From NCBI RefSeq assembly GCF_900101895.1, contig NZ_FMVF01000007.1:143836-207835 (forward strand): 64,000 bases of DNA, given 5' to 3'. This document shows, one piece after another, positions 42,358-50,571 of this stretch (position 1 is its first letter; each line of letters starts with the position of its first letter). A model generated the notes under the pieces. The model saw nothing but the letters and a program-made list of their open reading frames with translations. It had not been told where the DNA came from and made no database searches. The translations under genes were made by a program, and so were the position numbers. The DNA comes from Flavobacterium caeni (GTDB lineage: Bacteria > Bacteroidota > Bacteroidia > Flavobacteriales > Flavobacteriaceae).

Positions 42358-42702
42358 TTATGCTGTGGGTGGTCCGCGGAGCAGGTAGGAAATCCCCGCA
42401 AAAGCGTGCGGCGCTTCAGATGGCGTGAAAAAATAAGGAATCGGTCTTTGGAAAACCAAAGATTCGAACGCGTAGATTTCTGGTGTCACAAAGCCGCTTA
42501 ACGCAAATCCGCAAACATAGCAATGGTCGAGGTGGCTGTGCTGGTGCGTGATTTGTTGTTTTCCGTCGGCCGGTGGATGGTGGCAATGGTGTTTGGTGTA
42601 GTCGTGGGCGATGTGCTCAAACGCGTGCAACGCCGGAAACACGACCGAGGATACGATCGAGAACAGCAAAGCAAGGTTGAGTAAGGCCAGACGCTTTTTC
42701 AT
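42358..42702 (-). CDS. His/Cys-rich exported protein, probable metal-binding
   Basis: A 114-aa protein with an N-terminal signal/anchor (MKKRLALLNLALLFSIVSSVVFPALHAFEH) and a metal-ligand-rich centre: HDYTKHHCHHPP, HQHSHLDHCYVCG. Ten histidines and three cysteines lie within about 45 residues. It is the first gene of the minus-strand unit that continues into the TonB receptor (50 bp) and the lipoprotein. It may bind or sense the metal the receptor takes up. I see no known enzyme domain; it resembles DUF2946-like proteins only in layout. Confidence 0.78.
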   Translation of the reverse strand: MKKRLALLNLALLFSIVSSVVFPALHAFEHIAHDYTKHHCHHPPADGKQQITHQHSHLDHCYVCGFALSGFVTPEIYAFESLVFQRPIPYFFTPSEAPHAFAGISYLLRGPPTA

Positions 42703-42767
42703 CGTTACAAAAATAAGCCGCTAAATGTTAAAATTATCCAAACGTTATGACAAATCGTTTAAAAAGC

Positions 42768-42776
42768 TAGCTTTGC
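42768..42776 (+). promoter_or_regulatory. -7 box before the 42817 lipoprotein gene
   Basis: TAGCTTTGC matches TAnnTTTG and lies 40 bases before the ATG. A weak TTA at about 42745 is at -33 spacing. The gap is shared with the divergent His/Cys-rich gene. Confidence 0.5.
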
Positions 42777-42816
42777 GCCAATTGTAAGATAAAACTAACC
42801 AAAACCAAACAAAAAC

Positions 42817-43458
42817 ATGAAAAAATTATGGCTGTTGACCCTGCCAATGTTGCTGCTTTCTTGTAGTTCGGACGAAAGCACCCTGTACTATCCTACCTTA
42901 AACAACCCATCGGGCGAGCCGTATGCGTACATGCGCGGCAACAAAGACGGTGCGGCGTTCGACTACACCTTTCACCTTAACAACGCTTCGAGTCCTATCA
43001 TGTATGGGCCAATCGTTAGCGTTTCCTCGTTGGATTTCGACCGTTGGTTTTCGTACGGCGGACAATTCGCGCCCGAATTCATGGCCGACGAAAACATGTA
43101 TGTGTCTTTCGAAAATGTCTACATGGGTAGCTATGAGGAAGAATCGAATGAATTCTACGATGCTTTCGAAACCATCCCGACCAACTTTTTGACTTATGCG
43201 CAAAACAACGACCAACACCTCAAAGGCGTCAGCGTGGGTTACAAACAGGAAGAAGGCGTGTATTATTATTCAGACGGCGGAAGCCAAGCCGGAAGCACCT
43301 TTACCATCACCAGTTCTTCCCAAGGCGAAGAGATGGGTGTCAAGACCAAAACCATCGTCGGTACGTTCAGCTGTAAATTGTACAACCAGGACGATGCGAC
43401 CGACGTGATCAACATCAGCAACGGCTCGTTCAAAGTCGTGGTGACCGAAGACCACTGA
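42817..43458 (+). CDS. Hypothetical lipoprotein
   Basis: A 213-aa lipoprotein with signal MKKLWLLTLPMLLLSC (Cys16). The mature chain is beta-rich and acidic: STLYYPTLNNPSGEPYAYMRGNKDGAAFDYTFHLNN, GVSVGYKQEEGVYYYSDGG and TFSCKLYNQDDATDVINISNGSFKVVVTED. This resembles small DUF-type beta-sandwich lipoproteins of flavobacteria, with no catalytic motif. It is divergent from the metal-uptake unit and ends at a terminator shared with asd. Confidence 0.75.
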   Translation: MKKLWLLTLPMLLLSCSSDESTLYYPTLNNPSGEPYAYMRGNKDGAAFDYTFHLNNASSPIMYGPIVSVSSLDFDRWFSYGGQFAPEFMADENMYVSFENVYMGSYEEESNEFYDAFETIPTNFLTYAQNNDQHLKGVSVGYKQEEGVYYYSDGGSQAGSTFTITSSSQGEEMGVKTKTIVGTFSCKLYNQDDATDVINISNGSFKVVVTEDH

Positions 43459-43476
43459 TTCGATACAAATAGAAAC

Positions 43477-43505
43477 AAAAAGAGCGTCAACCGACGCTCT
43501 TTTTT
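43477..43505. terminator. Bidirectional terminator between lipoprotein gene and asd
   Basis: AAAGAGCGTC (43479-43488) pairs with GACGCTCTTT (43493-43502) around AACC, with T and A runs on either side. It overlaps the asd stop codon region. Confidence 0.9.
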
Positions 43506-44490
43506 ATACCAAATTGTTGGCGACCAGATATTCTGCTATCTGCACCGCATTGGTCGCGGCGCCTTTGCGTAAATTGTCGGCCACGATCCACATGTTGAGC
43601 GTGTTCGGCTGGCTTTCGTCGCGACGGATACGGCCCACGAACACATCGTCTTTGCCTTCGGCGTACACCGGCATCGGATAGGTAAAGGTGTCGATGTTGT
43701 CCTGAACGGTAATGCCTGGCGTGTCGTGCAGTATTTTGCGTACGTCGCTTACATTAAAATCGTTTTCGAATTCGATGTTGACCGATTCGCTGTGCCCGCC
43801 AACCACCGGAATCCTTACCGTAGTCGAGGTAACGGCGATGTTTTTATCGAGGATCTTGTGCGTCTCGCGCACCATTTTCATTTCTTCTTTTGTATAACCG
43901 TTTTCCTCAAACACATCGATTTGCGGAATCACATTGCGGTGGATCGGGTATTTGTAAGCCATTTCGCCTTGAATGCCCGCGTATTCGTTTTCGAGCTGCT
44001 TGACCGCTTTGACGCCCGTGCCTGTCACCGATTGGTAGGTCGATACCACCACACGTTTGATCTTGTACTGCTTGTGCAACGGCGCCAGGGCCAACACCAT
44101 TTGGATGGTCGAGCAGTTTGGGTTGGCGATGATTTTGTCGGTCTTGGTGAGTTCGGACGCGTTGATTTCGGGGACGATCAATTTTTTGGTCTGGTCCATA
44201 CGCCAAGCCGACGAGTTGTCGATTACCGTAGTGCCCGCCGCCGCAAAAGCCGGCGCCCATTCGAGCGAGGTGCCACCGCCTGCCGAAAAAATCGCGATTT
44301 GCGGTTGTTGGTTTACGGCGTCCTGCATCCCCACGATTTTGTACTTTTTGCCTTTGAATTCGATTTCCTTGCCGATCGATTTTTCGGAAGCAACGGGAAT
44401 CAGTTCGGTGATCGGGAAATTGCGTTCGGCCAACACTTTGAGCATGACTTCGCCTACCATTCCGGTGGCGCCAACAACAGCGACTTTCAT
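43504..44490 (-). CDS. asd: Aspartate-semialdehyde dehydrogenase
   Basis: A 328-aa NADP-dependent enzyme making aspartate semialdehyde for lysine, threonine, methionine and diaminopimelate. It has the nucleotide fold VAVVGATGMVGEVMLKVLAER, SAGGGTSLEWAP, the catalytic Cys in NPNCSTIQMV and RIPVVGGHSESVN with the conserved His. A TACTTTTGC promoter box lies at 44514-44522. It is separated from mscL upstream by a terminator. Confidence 0.96.
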   Translation of the reverse strand: MKVAVVGATGMVGEVMLKVLAERNFPITELIPVASEKSIGKEIEFKGKKYKIVGMQDAVNQQPQIAIFSAGGGTSLEWAPAFAAAGTTVIDNSSAWRMDQTKKLIVPEINASELTKTDKIIANPNCSTIQMVLALAPLHKQYKIKRVVVSTYQSVTGTGVKAVKQLENEYAGIQGEMAYKYPIHRNVIPQIDVFEENGYTKEEMKMVRETHKILDKNIAVTSTTVRIPVVGGHSESVNIEFENDFNVSDVRKILHDTPGITVQDNIDTFTYPMPVYAEGKDDVFVGRIRRDESQPNTLNMWIVADNLRKGAATNAVQIAEYLVANNLV

Positions 44491-44513
44491 AATTCGTTTG
44501 ATTTAAATTCGTT

Positions 44514-44522
44514 GCAAAAGTA
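44514..44522 (-). promoter_or_regulatory. asd -7 promoter box
   Basis: On the minus strand TACTTTTGC matches TAnnTTTG, 23 bases before the asd ATG. No good -33 element at standard spacing was found. Confidence 0.5.
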
Positions 44523-44560
44523 TACAGAAATTGGCGAAAAAATCTAAATATTTTGCAAAG

Positions 44561-44588
44561 AAAAACCGCCCAAGGGTGCGGACGGTTT
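44561..44588 (-). terminator. Terminator after mscL
   Basis: On the minus strand AAACCG and CGGTTT (44588-44583 and 44568-44563) form the outer stem, extended inward by further G/C pairs, followed by a T-run. It lies about 35 bases after the mscL stop. Confidence 0.75.
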
Positions 44589-44623
44589 GTGTGAGACATT
44601 AGAATATGTAATGTAGCGGAACG

Positions 44624-45007
44624 TTACCTGTTTTTGAGTGCATCGCGGATTTCCATGAGCAATTTTTCTTCGTTGCTCGGTGCCGGTGGCGCCGCTGGAG
44701 CTTCCTCCTCTTTTCTGCGCATGCTGTTCACGCCTTTGACGAGCAAGAAAATCACGAACGCGATCACGATGAACCCGATCACGGCGCCGAGGAATTTCCC
44801 GTAAAGGATTCCCCCATCGGTCTTGAGTTGCTCGATGTTTTCGAGTTGTGCAGCCTTGAGTGCTGGCGTCAGCAAGGCAGGCGTGATCACGTCTTCTACC
44901 AACGACGTTACGATTTTTCCGAACGCCGCGCCGATGATTACACCGACAGCCAAATCCATGACGTTGCCTTTGGCGACAAACTCCTTAAATTCTGACATCA
45001 TTCCCAT
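44624..45007 (-). CDS. mscL: Large-conductance mechanosensitive channel
   Basis: A 127-aa MscL with the N-terminal FKEFVAKGNVMDLAVGVIIGAAFGKIV pore helix, a periplasmic loop, TM2 (GKFLGAVIGFIVIAFVIFLLVKGVN) and a charged cytoplasmic helix (RRKEEEAPAAP). It opens on hypo-osmotic shock. It is a single-gene unit between murF-alr and asd. Confidence 0.95.
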   Translation of the reverse strand: MGMMSEFKEFVAKGNVMDLAVGVIIGAAFGKIVTSLVEDVITPALLTPALKAAQLENIEQLKTDGGILYGKFLGAVIGFIVIAFVIFLLVKGVNSMRRKEEEAPAAPPAPSNEEKLLMEIRDALKNR

Positions 45008-45080
45008 AATTAATAGTGTTAGATTAGAAATTGGTTATTAACAGTTGGTCTAATGTAGTTAAAATTTTTAATAAAACCCA

Positions 45081-47564
45081 TTATTCCCTGTAAAAAACGC
45101 GCTTCACGCGCTGCGAAATGCTGGTGAGTATTTCGTAGGGAATCGTTTCGAGTTTTTGCGCCATCTGAATTACCGTCGGGTTTTCGCCAAAGATGATGAC
45201 GGCATCGCCTTCTTTGCATTTGATCTCCGAGACGTCTACCATCAGCATGTCCATACAAACGCTGCCCAAAATAGGCGCTTTCTTACCGTTGATCACCACA
45301 TGGCCGTTGCCGTTGCCCCAATGCCGCGAAATACCGTCGGCATAGCCAATCGGGACCGTGGCCACTTTGGTAGGCGCCGTTGCCATAAAACGTCGGCCGT
45401 AGCCCACGCTGTCGCCCGCCGGAATGGTACGCAATTGCGAAATAATCGACTTGAGCGTTCCCACGTTTTCCAAAAACTTTTGTTCGTCGGCATCGTTGGA
45501 TATCCCATACAGCCCGATCCCGAGCCGAACCATGTCGTACTGCGCCTGCGGAAAATTCTCGATGCCCGATGTGTTTAAGATGTGGCGTATCGGCTTGATT
45601 TTGAGTTCGGTCATCAGCCTTTCGGACAACCTGTCGAAAAGCGCAATCTGCGACAACGCAAAATCTCGGTGGTTCAAATCGTCGCTCGTAGCCATGTGCG
45701 ACAATATGCTTTTGACCTGTACCGCCGGATGCGCGCGCAGGATAAAAATCAGTTCCTCGAGTTGTTTTTCTTCGAATCCCAAGCGGTGCATGCCGGTGTC
45801 GAGTTTGAGGTGAATCGGGTAGCCTTCAAGTTTCTTTTGCTCGGCCACGCGCAAAAAAGCGTTAAGCCCTTTGATACTGTAGATCTCGGGTTCCAACCGG
45901 TGTTGGATGATGGCCGTAAAACTCGTGGTCTCGGGGTTGAGTACCATGATGGGTAAGGTAATGCCCGCGTTTTTGAGCGCAATGCCTTCGTCGGCAAATG
46001 CCACACCCAAATAATCGGTTTTGTGGTGCTCGAGCAGCTTGGCGATTTCGAATCCGCCGTTGCCATAGCCGAAAGCTTTGACCATGACCATGAGTTTGGT
46101 CTTGGCGTCGAGCTTCGAGCGGTAATAATTCAGGTTGTGGCTGATGGCGTTGAGGTTGATTTCGAGCACGGTTTCATGCGTCTTTTCTTCGAGCAGCGCG
46201 ACCACTTCTTCAAATTTAAAATCACGCGCGCCCTTGACCAATATGGTTTCGTTGCCAAACGACAGCGTGTCGATGGCGGCCATCAAATCCTTGGTCGACG
46301 CAAACGCCGTACAGTTCAGGAATTTGTTCTTGAACTTAGAAATCGTTTCGCCCACCACAATCATGCGGTTGATTTTGTTCGAGATGACAAGCTCCGAAAC
46401 CTGGCTGTACAATTCGTCGTTGGACAATCCGCTTTGGAAGATGTCCGACAAGATCAGCGTTTTCTTTTTGTAGTGTTTTTGGTTTTCCAGAAAATCGAGC
46501 GCAATCTTCAAGGATTGAAAATCAGACGAATAACTGTCGTCTATAATCATCGAATTGTTGATCCCGTTCTTGACCTTGAGCCGCATTTCTACCGGAAACA
46601 GCAAGCTCATGCGGTTTTCGATCACGGTCGGCTCGTAGCCAAAATGAAGCATCACCATCATGCACTGGATGGCGTTCTCGACCGAAGCATCGTCCTGGAA
46701 CGGCACCTTGATTTCGAATTCATCGGCGCCAAGCCGCACTTTGAGTTGGGTTTTGTCGACTACCAATTTTTTGGTGATCAACACATCGGCCTCGTCGTGC
46801 TTGCAACTCCATGTAAACGTCTTGACCGATGGATTCAAAAACGCGTCAATTGTCTTGTTTTTGTGGCAAATCAGCACTTCGGCGTGTGCAAAAAGTTTGA
46901 GTTTTTGTTTGATTTTTTCGCCAATGTTCGCAAATCCTTCGTCGTGTGCCGATCCAATATTGGTCAGCAGCCCGATCGTGGGACGGATGATGCGTTCGAG
47001 CTTTTCCATTTCGCCCGTCGTCGAAATCCCTGCCTCAAAAATCCCGAGGTTGTGTTTTTGGTTGATCGACATCACGCTGAGCGGTACGCCCACCTGCGAG
47101 TTGTAACTTTTGGGGCTGCGGATGATGTTGTAGTCGGGGCCGAGCAAAAAATTGAGCCATTCCTTGACAATCGTCTTGCCGTTGCTGCCCGTGATGCCGA
47201 TGATCGGAAAGTGAAACTGGTTCCTATAGAACGCCGCAAATTGCTGCAAGGCCGTAAGCGTATTGTCGACGACCAAAAAATTGGCCTGTCCGCGCACCTC
47301 GTCGGGAATACGCGTCACGACAAAATTCACCACGCCCGTATCGATCAATTCGCCGATGTAGTCGTGTGCGTCGTTGTTGGGCCCGGCCAAGGCAAAAAAT
47401 AAGGTGCTTATGCCGTTTTGGAGCGATCGGCTGTCGATCGAAATGTGGTCGATGGCCATTTCGTCTGATTCTCCAAGCCATTGCGCCTGGATGACCGGAA
47501 TGATATGTTTGAGTAACAAAGGCAAATTAATCTTGTTTTGGGTCTGGATTGACAGGGATTTCAT
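45081..47564 (-). CDS. MurF-alanine racemase fusion
   Basis: An 827-aa bifunctional protein. Residues about 1-450 are UDP-MurNAc-tripeptide:D-Ala-D-Ala ligase (MurF), with the ATP loop [14 protein letters not shown] near 126-139. Residues about 460-827 are a PLP-dependent alanine racemase with [16 protein letters not shown] (PLP Lys) and the C-terminal [13 protein letters not shown]. It couples D-Ala supply to its use in the cell wall, a fusion common in Bacteroidota. The start at 47564 overlaps the upstream tdk by 38 bp; a start about 13 codons later would nearly remove the overlap, and I cannot decide between them. Confidence 0.93.
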   Translation of the reverse strand: MKSLSIQTQNKINLPLLLKHIIPVIQAQWLGESDEMAIDHISIDSRSLQNGISTLFFALAGPNNDAHDYIGELIDTGVVNFVVTRIPDEVRGQANFLVVDNTLTALQQFAAFYRNQFHFPIIGITGSNGKTIVKEWLNFLLGPDYNIIRSPKSYNSQVGVPLSVMSINQKHNLGIFEAGISTTGEMEKLERIIRPTIGLLTNIGSAHDEGFANIGEKIKQKLKLFAHAEVLICHKNKTIDAFLNPSVKTFTWSCKHDEADVLITKKLVVDKTQLKVRLGADEFEIKVPFQDDASVENAIQCMMVMLHFGYEPTVIENRMSLLFPVEMRLKVKNGINNSMIIDDSYSSDFQSLKIALDFLENQKHYKKKTLILSDIFQSGLSNDELYSQVSELVISNKINRMIVVGETISKFKNKFLNCTAFASTKDLMAAIDTLSFGNETILVKGARDFKFEEVVALLEEKTHETVLEINLNAISHNLNYYRSKLDAKTKLMVMVKAFGYGNGGFEIAKLLEHHKTDYLGVAFADEGIALKNAGITLPIMVLNPETTSFTAIIQHRLEPEIYSIKGLNAFLRVAEQKKLEGYPIHLKLDTGMHRLGFEEKQLEELIFILRAHPAVQVKSILSHMATSDDLNHRDFALSQIALFDRLSERLMTELKIKPIRHILNTSGIENFPQAQYDMVRLGIGLYGISNDADEQKFLENVGTLKSIISQLRTIPAGDSVGYGRRFMATAPTKVATVPIGYADGISRHWGNGNGHVVINGKKAPILGSVCMDMLMVDVSEIKCKEGDAVIIFGENPTVIQMAQKLETIPYEILTSISQRVKRVFYRE

Positions 47565-48150
47565 GCGCCGATTGGCTCCACATGGCGTTAAAGTAGGCCG
47601 CGCGGCTCAGCGGCTCGTATTCTTCGGTTTCGCCAAGCAAAACCAAGCTGTCGTTGTCGGCCTTGCGGAAACTGTAGTTGGCCAGGTTGCCCGTTCGCGT
47701 ACACACGGCGTGCACCTTGGTCACATATTCGGCCGTGGCCATCAGTGCGGGCATCGGTCCAAAAGGATTGCCCTTGAAGTCCATGTCGAGCCCGGCCACG
47801 ATCACGCGGATGCCTTGGTTGGCCAGGTCGTTGCACACGGCCACGATCTCGTCGTCAAAAAACTGGGCTTCGTCAATCCCCACCACTTGGCAGCCCTGCG
47901 CCAGAATACGGATGTTGGCCGCGGCAGGAACAGGCGTCGACCGGATTTCGTTCGAATCATGCGAAACCACCATTTCGTCGTGGTAGCGCGTATCGATCGC
48001 AGGCTTGAAGATTTCGACTTTTTGTTTGGCGAATTGGGCGCGTTTGAGCCGTCGGATCAATTCTTCGGTCTTTCCCGAAAACATCGAACCGCAGATCACT
48101 TCTATCCAACCAAATTGTTCTTTATGATTTACCGTATTTTCGAGAAACAT
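47527..48150 (-). CDS. tdk: Thymidine kinase (type II)
   Basis: A 207-aa enzyme with the P-loop [19 protein letters not shown], the [11 protein letters not shown] segment with the catalytic base, and lasso residues near [10 protein letters not shown]. The start at 48150 ([21 protein letters not shown]) gives normal family length; a longer in-frame start adds 43 residues upstream. Only one Cys remains at the usual zinc site (AVCTRTGNL), as in several flavobacterial homologues. Its 3' end overlaps murF-alr. Confidence 0.94.
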   Translation of the reverse strand: MFLENTVNHKEQFGWIEVICGSMFSGKTEELIRRLKRAQFAKQKVEIFKPAIDTRYHDEMVVSHDSNEIRSTPVPAAANIRILAQGCQVVGIDEAQFFDDEIVAVCNDLANQGIRVIVAGLDMDFKGNPFGPMPALMATAEYVTKVHAVCTRTGNLANYSFRKADNDSLVLLGETEEYEPLSRAAYFNAMWSQSAHEIPVNPDPKQD

Positions 48151-48320
48151 TTTGTAATTTTCAACCTGAAAACAGGAATGTTTTATTATGTTTGGGCCAA
48201 GTAAAAATTTGCTATTTTTACATCGTTTCAAATGTAGAAAATTTTTCCAAATACGGCGACTTCGCCGCAGGAATAACAAAAAATTAAAGTTGCACCAAAC
48301 CTATTCGAACCGCTAATTCC

Positions 48321-49454
48321 ATGGTCATGAAAAAGAAACTCGAAGCCGAATTGATGAGCATCGCGCACCGGATTCTCAAAATGAAAAACAAATCCGATTT
48401 GGTCGAGCTCCAGCAAGAAACCCAACGCCTGTACGAGAAATTGTCGGTGCTTCGGTTTGTAGAGGATCATTTTGCGGGTTCGCAGCCAACGATCGGGCAA
48501 ATCGAGGAGCAACTTGACGCGCAAGTTTCAAACGACGCCGTGGTCGAAGCACCCGAAGTTGCGGCGATAGTAGAACCATCGGTGGAACCCGAAAAACAAG
48601 AAGCCCTTGGCGAAATCATTTCGGGCGTAAGTGAAAACGCATCCAAACAAGAAGTCGAAGACGAACCTGTCGTAGCGGTCGAACCTGAAACAACCGAAGT
48701 CGAACCTGAAACAATCGAAGAAGAAGTCGCGCCCGTAGCCGAACTCGAGTCGCCCGAAGAGCAAGTCGCGCCGGTCGAAGCCGAAGCCACCGCAGAACCC
48801 GCACCCGAGCAAGCCGAAGAACCCGCTGCCAACGAAAAAGCAGAAGACGTTTTCAAACCCGCATTCGAATGGGCATTCGACGCGAAGAACGAAGAAAAAG
48901 AACCGACACCCGTAGAAGCCAAAATCACCCCGGCGCAAATCTCGTTCGACGATTTGCTCGGACAGGACTATGTAGATCCGGTTTTTGTCAAGCCAGAGGA
49001 AGTCGAAACCCCGACGCAAACCCCGTCCGAAGAAGACCAGCGTGCCGCCGAGCTTGCCGAATCGAACCGCCGTTTGGCCGAGTTGCGCGACGCGACCAAA
49101 GATGTCATCCAGCCGCGCGAACTCAAGCCCGAGATCAAACCCGACGTGATTCCGATCTCGCGCAATTTCAACGATACGGCCAATGTGATTTCGCTCAACA
49201 AGGAAACGCTCAACGAGCGCGTGTCCAAGGGCATCACCATTGGGCTCAACGACAGGATCGCTTTTATGAAGCATTTGTTCAACAATTCGAGCGAAGATTA
49301 CAACCGCGTGTTGTCGCAACTCATCACGATCGATACCATCGACGAGGCGCGCAATTTTATCGAAAACATGGTCAAACCCGATTACAACAATTGGGATGGC
49401 AAGGACGAGTACGAGCAGCGCTTCATGGAGATCATCGAGAAGAAATTCGCGTGA
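48321..49454 (+). CDS. Acidic low-complexity protein, function unknown
   Basis: A 377-aa protein with three parts. An N-terminal coiled region (MKKKLEAELMSIAHRILKMKNKSDLVELQQETQRLYEKLSVLRFV) is followed by a long Glu/Ala/Pro/Val-rich repeat zone (about 75-190, VEPETTEVEPETIEEEVAPV). A conserved C-terminal domain (about 270-377, NKETLNERVSKGITIGLNDRIAFMKHLFNN) comes last. The C-terminal part is a known flavobacterial hypothetical of unassigned role. A start two codons later (48327) is equally plausible. It is divergent from tdk. Confidence 0.8.
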   Translation: MVMKKKLEAELMSIAHRILKMKNKSDLVELQQETQRLYEKLSVLRFVEDHFAGSQPTIGQIEEQLDAQVSNDAVVEAPEVAAIVEPSVEPEKQEALGEIISGVSENASKQEVEDEPVVAVEPETTEVEPETIEEEVAPVAELESPEEQVAPVEAEATAEPAPEQAEEPAANEKAEDVFKPAFEWAFDAKNEEKEPTPVEAKITPAQISFDDLLGQDYVDPVFVKPEEVETPTQTPSEEDQRAAELAESNRRLAELRDATKDVIQPRELKPEIKPDVIPISRNFNDTANVISLNKETLNERVSKGITIGLNDRIAFMKHLFNNSSEDYNRVLSQLITIDTIDEARNFIENMVKPDYNNWDGKDEYEQRFMEIIEKKFA

Positions 49455-49537
49455 TCAAAAATATAGATTGCACAACGGGCCACGAAGTTTTCGTGGCTTT
49501 TCAATTTTTGGGAGGAAATGGTTTTCTTCGCAAGAAA

Positions 49538-49669
49538 TACAGTTTTTCTGCAGCAAAGGCATTTTAAAAAACCGTATTTTGCTGTCGTGGAGGGGGCGGG
49601 GGATGTGTAGGTTTACCCCACAAAAACAAAAAATTATTTCGATACAGATAATCTGTACATTTTGTTAAA
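49538..49669 (+). repeat. Duplicated intergenic element, copy B
   Basis: Layout: TACAGTTTTTCTGCA (49538-49552), a G-rich block ending in TAGGTTTACCCCA (49608-49620), TACAGATAATCTGTA (49643-49657) and TTTTGTTAAA (49660-49669), 45 bases before the rsmI ATG. Spacing between the two ACAG..CTGT sites is 105 bp, against 102 bp in copy A at 20081-20209. The rest of the 259-bp gap from 49455 has nothing else I can name. Confidence 0.65.
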
Positions 49670-49713
49670 GTTCAGTCGACGCAAACCGACGAACGCAACA
49701 CAAATATTAAATC

Positions 49714-50418
49714 ATGGGCAAACTTTACATCGTCCCGACACCCATCGGCAACCTCGAAGACATGACCTTTCGCGCCATCCGCGTGCTCAAGGAAGCCGAT
49801 CTGATCCTGGCCGAGGACACGCGCACCAGCGGCAAATTGCTCAAGCATTTCGACATCGCCACGCACATGTACAGCCACCACATGCACAACGAGCACAAAA
49901 CCGTCGAGAGTTTGATCGCGCGGCTTAAGGCGGGCGAAACCATTGCGCTGATTTCCGATGCGGGAACGCCCGCGATTTCCGACCCTGGATTTTTGCTCAC
50001 GCGCGCCTGCGTCGAAAACGGCATCACAGTCGATTGTTTGCCCGGCGCCACGGCGTTTGTCCCGGCGCTCGTCAACTCGGGGTTGCCCAACGACCGTTTT
50101 GTGTTCGAGGGGTTTTTGCCCGAAAAGAAAGGACGTCAAACGCGTTTTTTATCGCTCGCCGAAGAAAGCCGCACGATGATTTTTTATGTCTCGCCACACA
50201 AACTCGTCAAGACCTTGGCCGAATTTGTGCAGTATTTTGGCGCCGAACGGCCAGTTTCGGTCTCGCGCGAATTGTCCAAGTTACACGAACAAACGGTGCG
50301 CGGAACCGCCGAAGAAGTATTGAAGCATTTTGAAAAAAACGCGCCAAAAGGCGAGATTGTGGTGGTCGTGGGTGGGAGAACAGACAGGAAAGAGCCAAGA
50401 ACCAAGAGCCAAGAGTAA
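49714..50418 (+). CDS. rsmI: 16S rRNA 2'-O-ribose C1402 methyltransferase
   Basis: A 234-aa SAM-dependent enzyme: MGKLYIVPTPIGNLEDMTFRAIRVLKEAD, AEDTRTSGKLLKHF, ISDAGTPAISDPGF and LPGATAFVPALVNSG are hallmarks of RsmI. It methylates C1402 in the decoding centre. The family fold ends near GEIVVVVGG. The last 11 residues (TDRKEPRTKSQ region) are encoded by an AGAGCCAAGAACC-type short repeat, so the C-terminus was probably altered by repeat growth. Confidence 0.95.
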   Translation: MGKLYIVPTPIGNLEDMTFRAIRVLKEADLILAEDTRTSGKLLKHFDIATHMYSHHMHNEHKTVESLIARLKAGETIALISDAGTPAISDPGFLLTRACVENGITVDCLPGATAFVPALVNSGLPNDRFVFEGFLPEKKGRQTRFLSLAEESRTMIFYVSPHKLVKTLAEFVQYFGAERPVSVSRELSKLHEQTVRGTAEEVLKHFEKNAPKGEIVVVVGGRTDRKEPRTKSQE

Positions 50419-50433
50419 AAAGGCGGGATTGAT

Positions 50434-50568
50434 TTTTGGGCGTTCCGGCGGCAAGACGCTTTTCGCGCGGTACACCATCCCGGGCCGCCGTCGCGCTTTC
50501 CGCTTTATCTTTTATGGCTTCGCTGCGCTTTGCCACAAAAGGATGCCGCTGCAATCGCTAACGCAAAC
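50434..50568. repeat. Dispersed hairpin repeat, copy 3 (full length)
   Basis: Begins TTTTTGGGCGTTCCGGCGG. Hairpin 1 is CGGCGGC (50446-50452)/GCCGCCG (50484-50490). Hairpin 2 is CTTTTATGGC (50509-50518)/GCCACAAAAG (50532-50541) with one mismatch. It then shows GGATGCCGCTGCAATCGCTAAC. Compare copies 1 and 2. It fills the convergent gap between rsmI and ade. Confidence 0.7.
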
Positions 50569-50571
50569 GAA

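Noticed and set aside
42703..42816. A Zur/Fur-like operator between the metal trio and the 42817 gene
   Set aside because: The A/T-rich half-sites do not form a convincing inverted repeat by eye.
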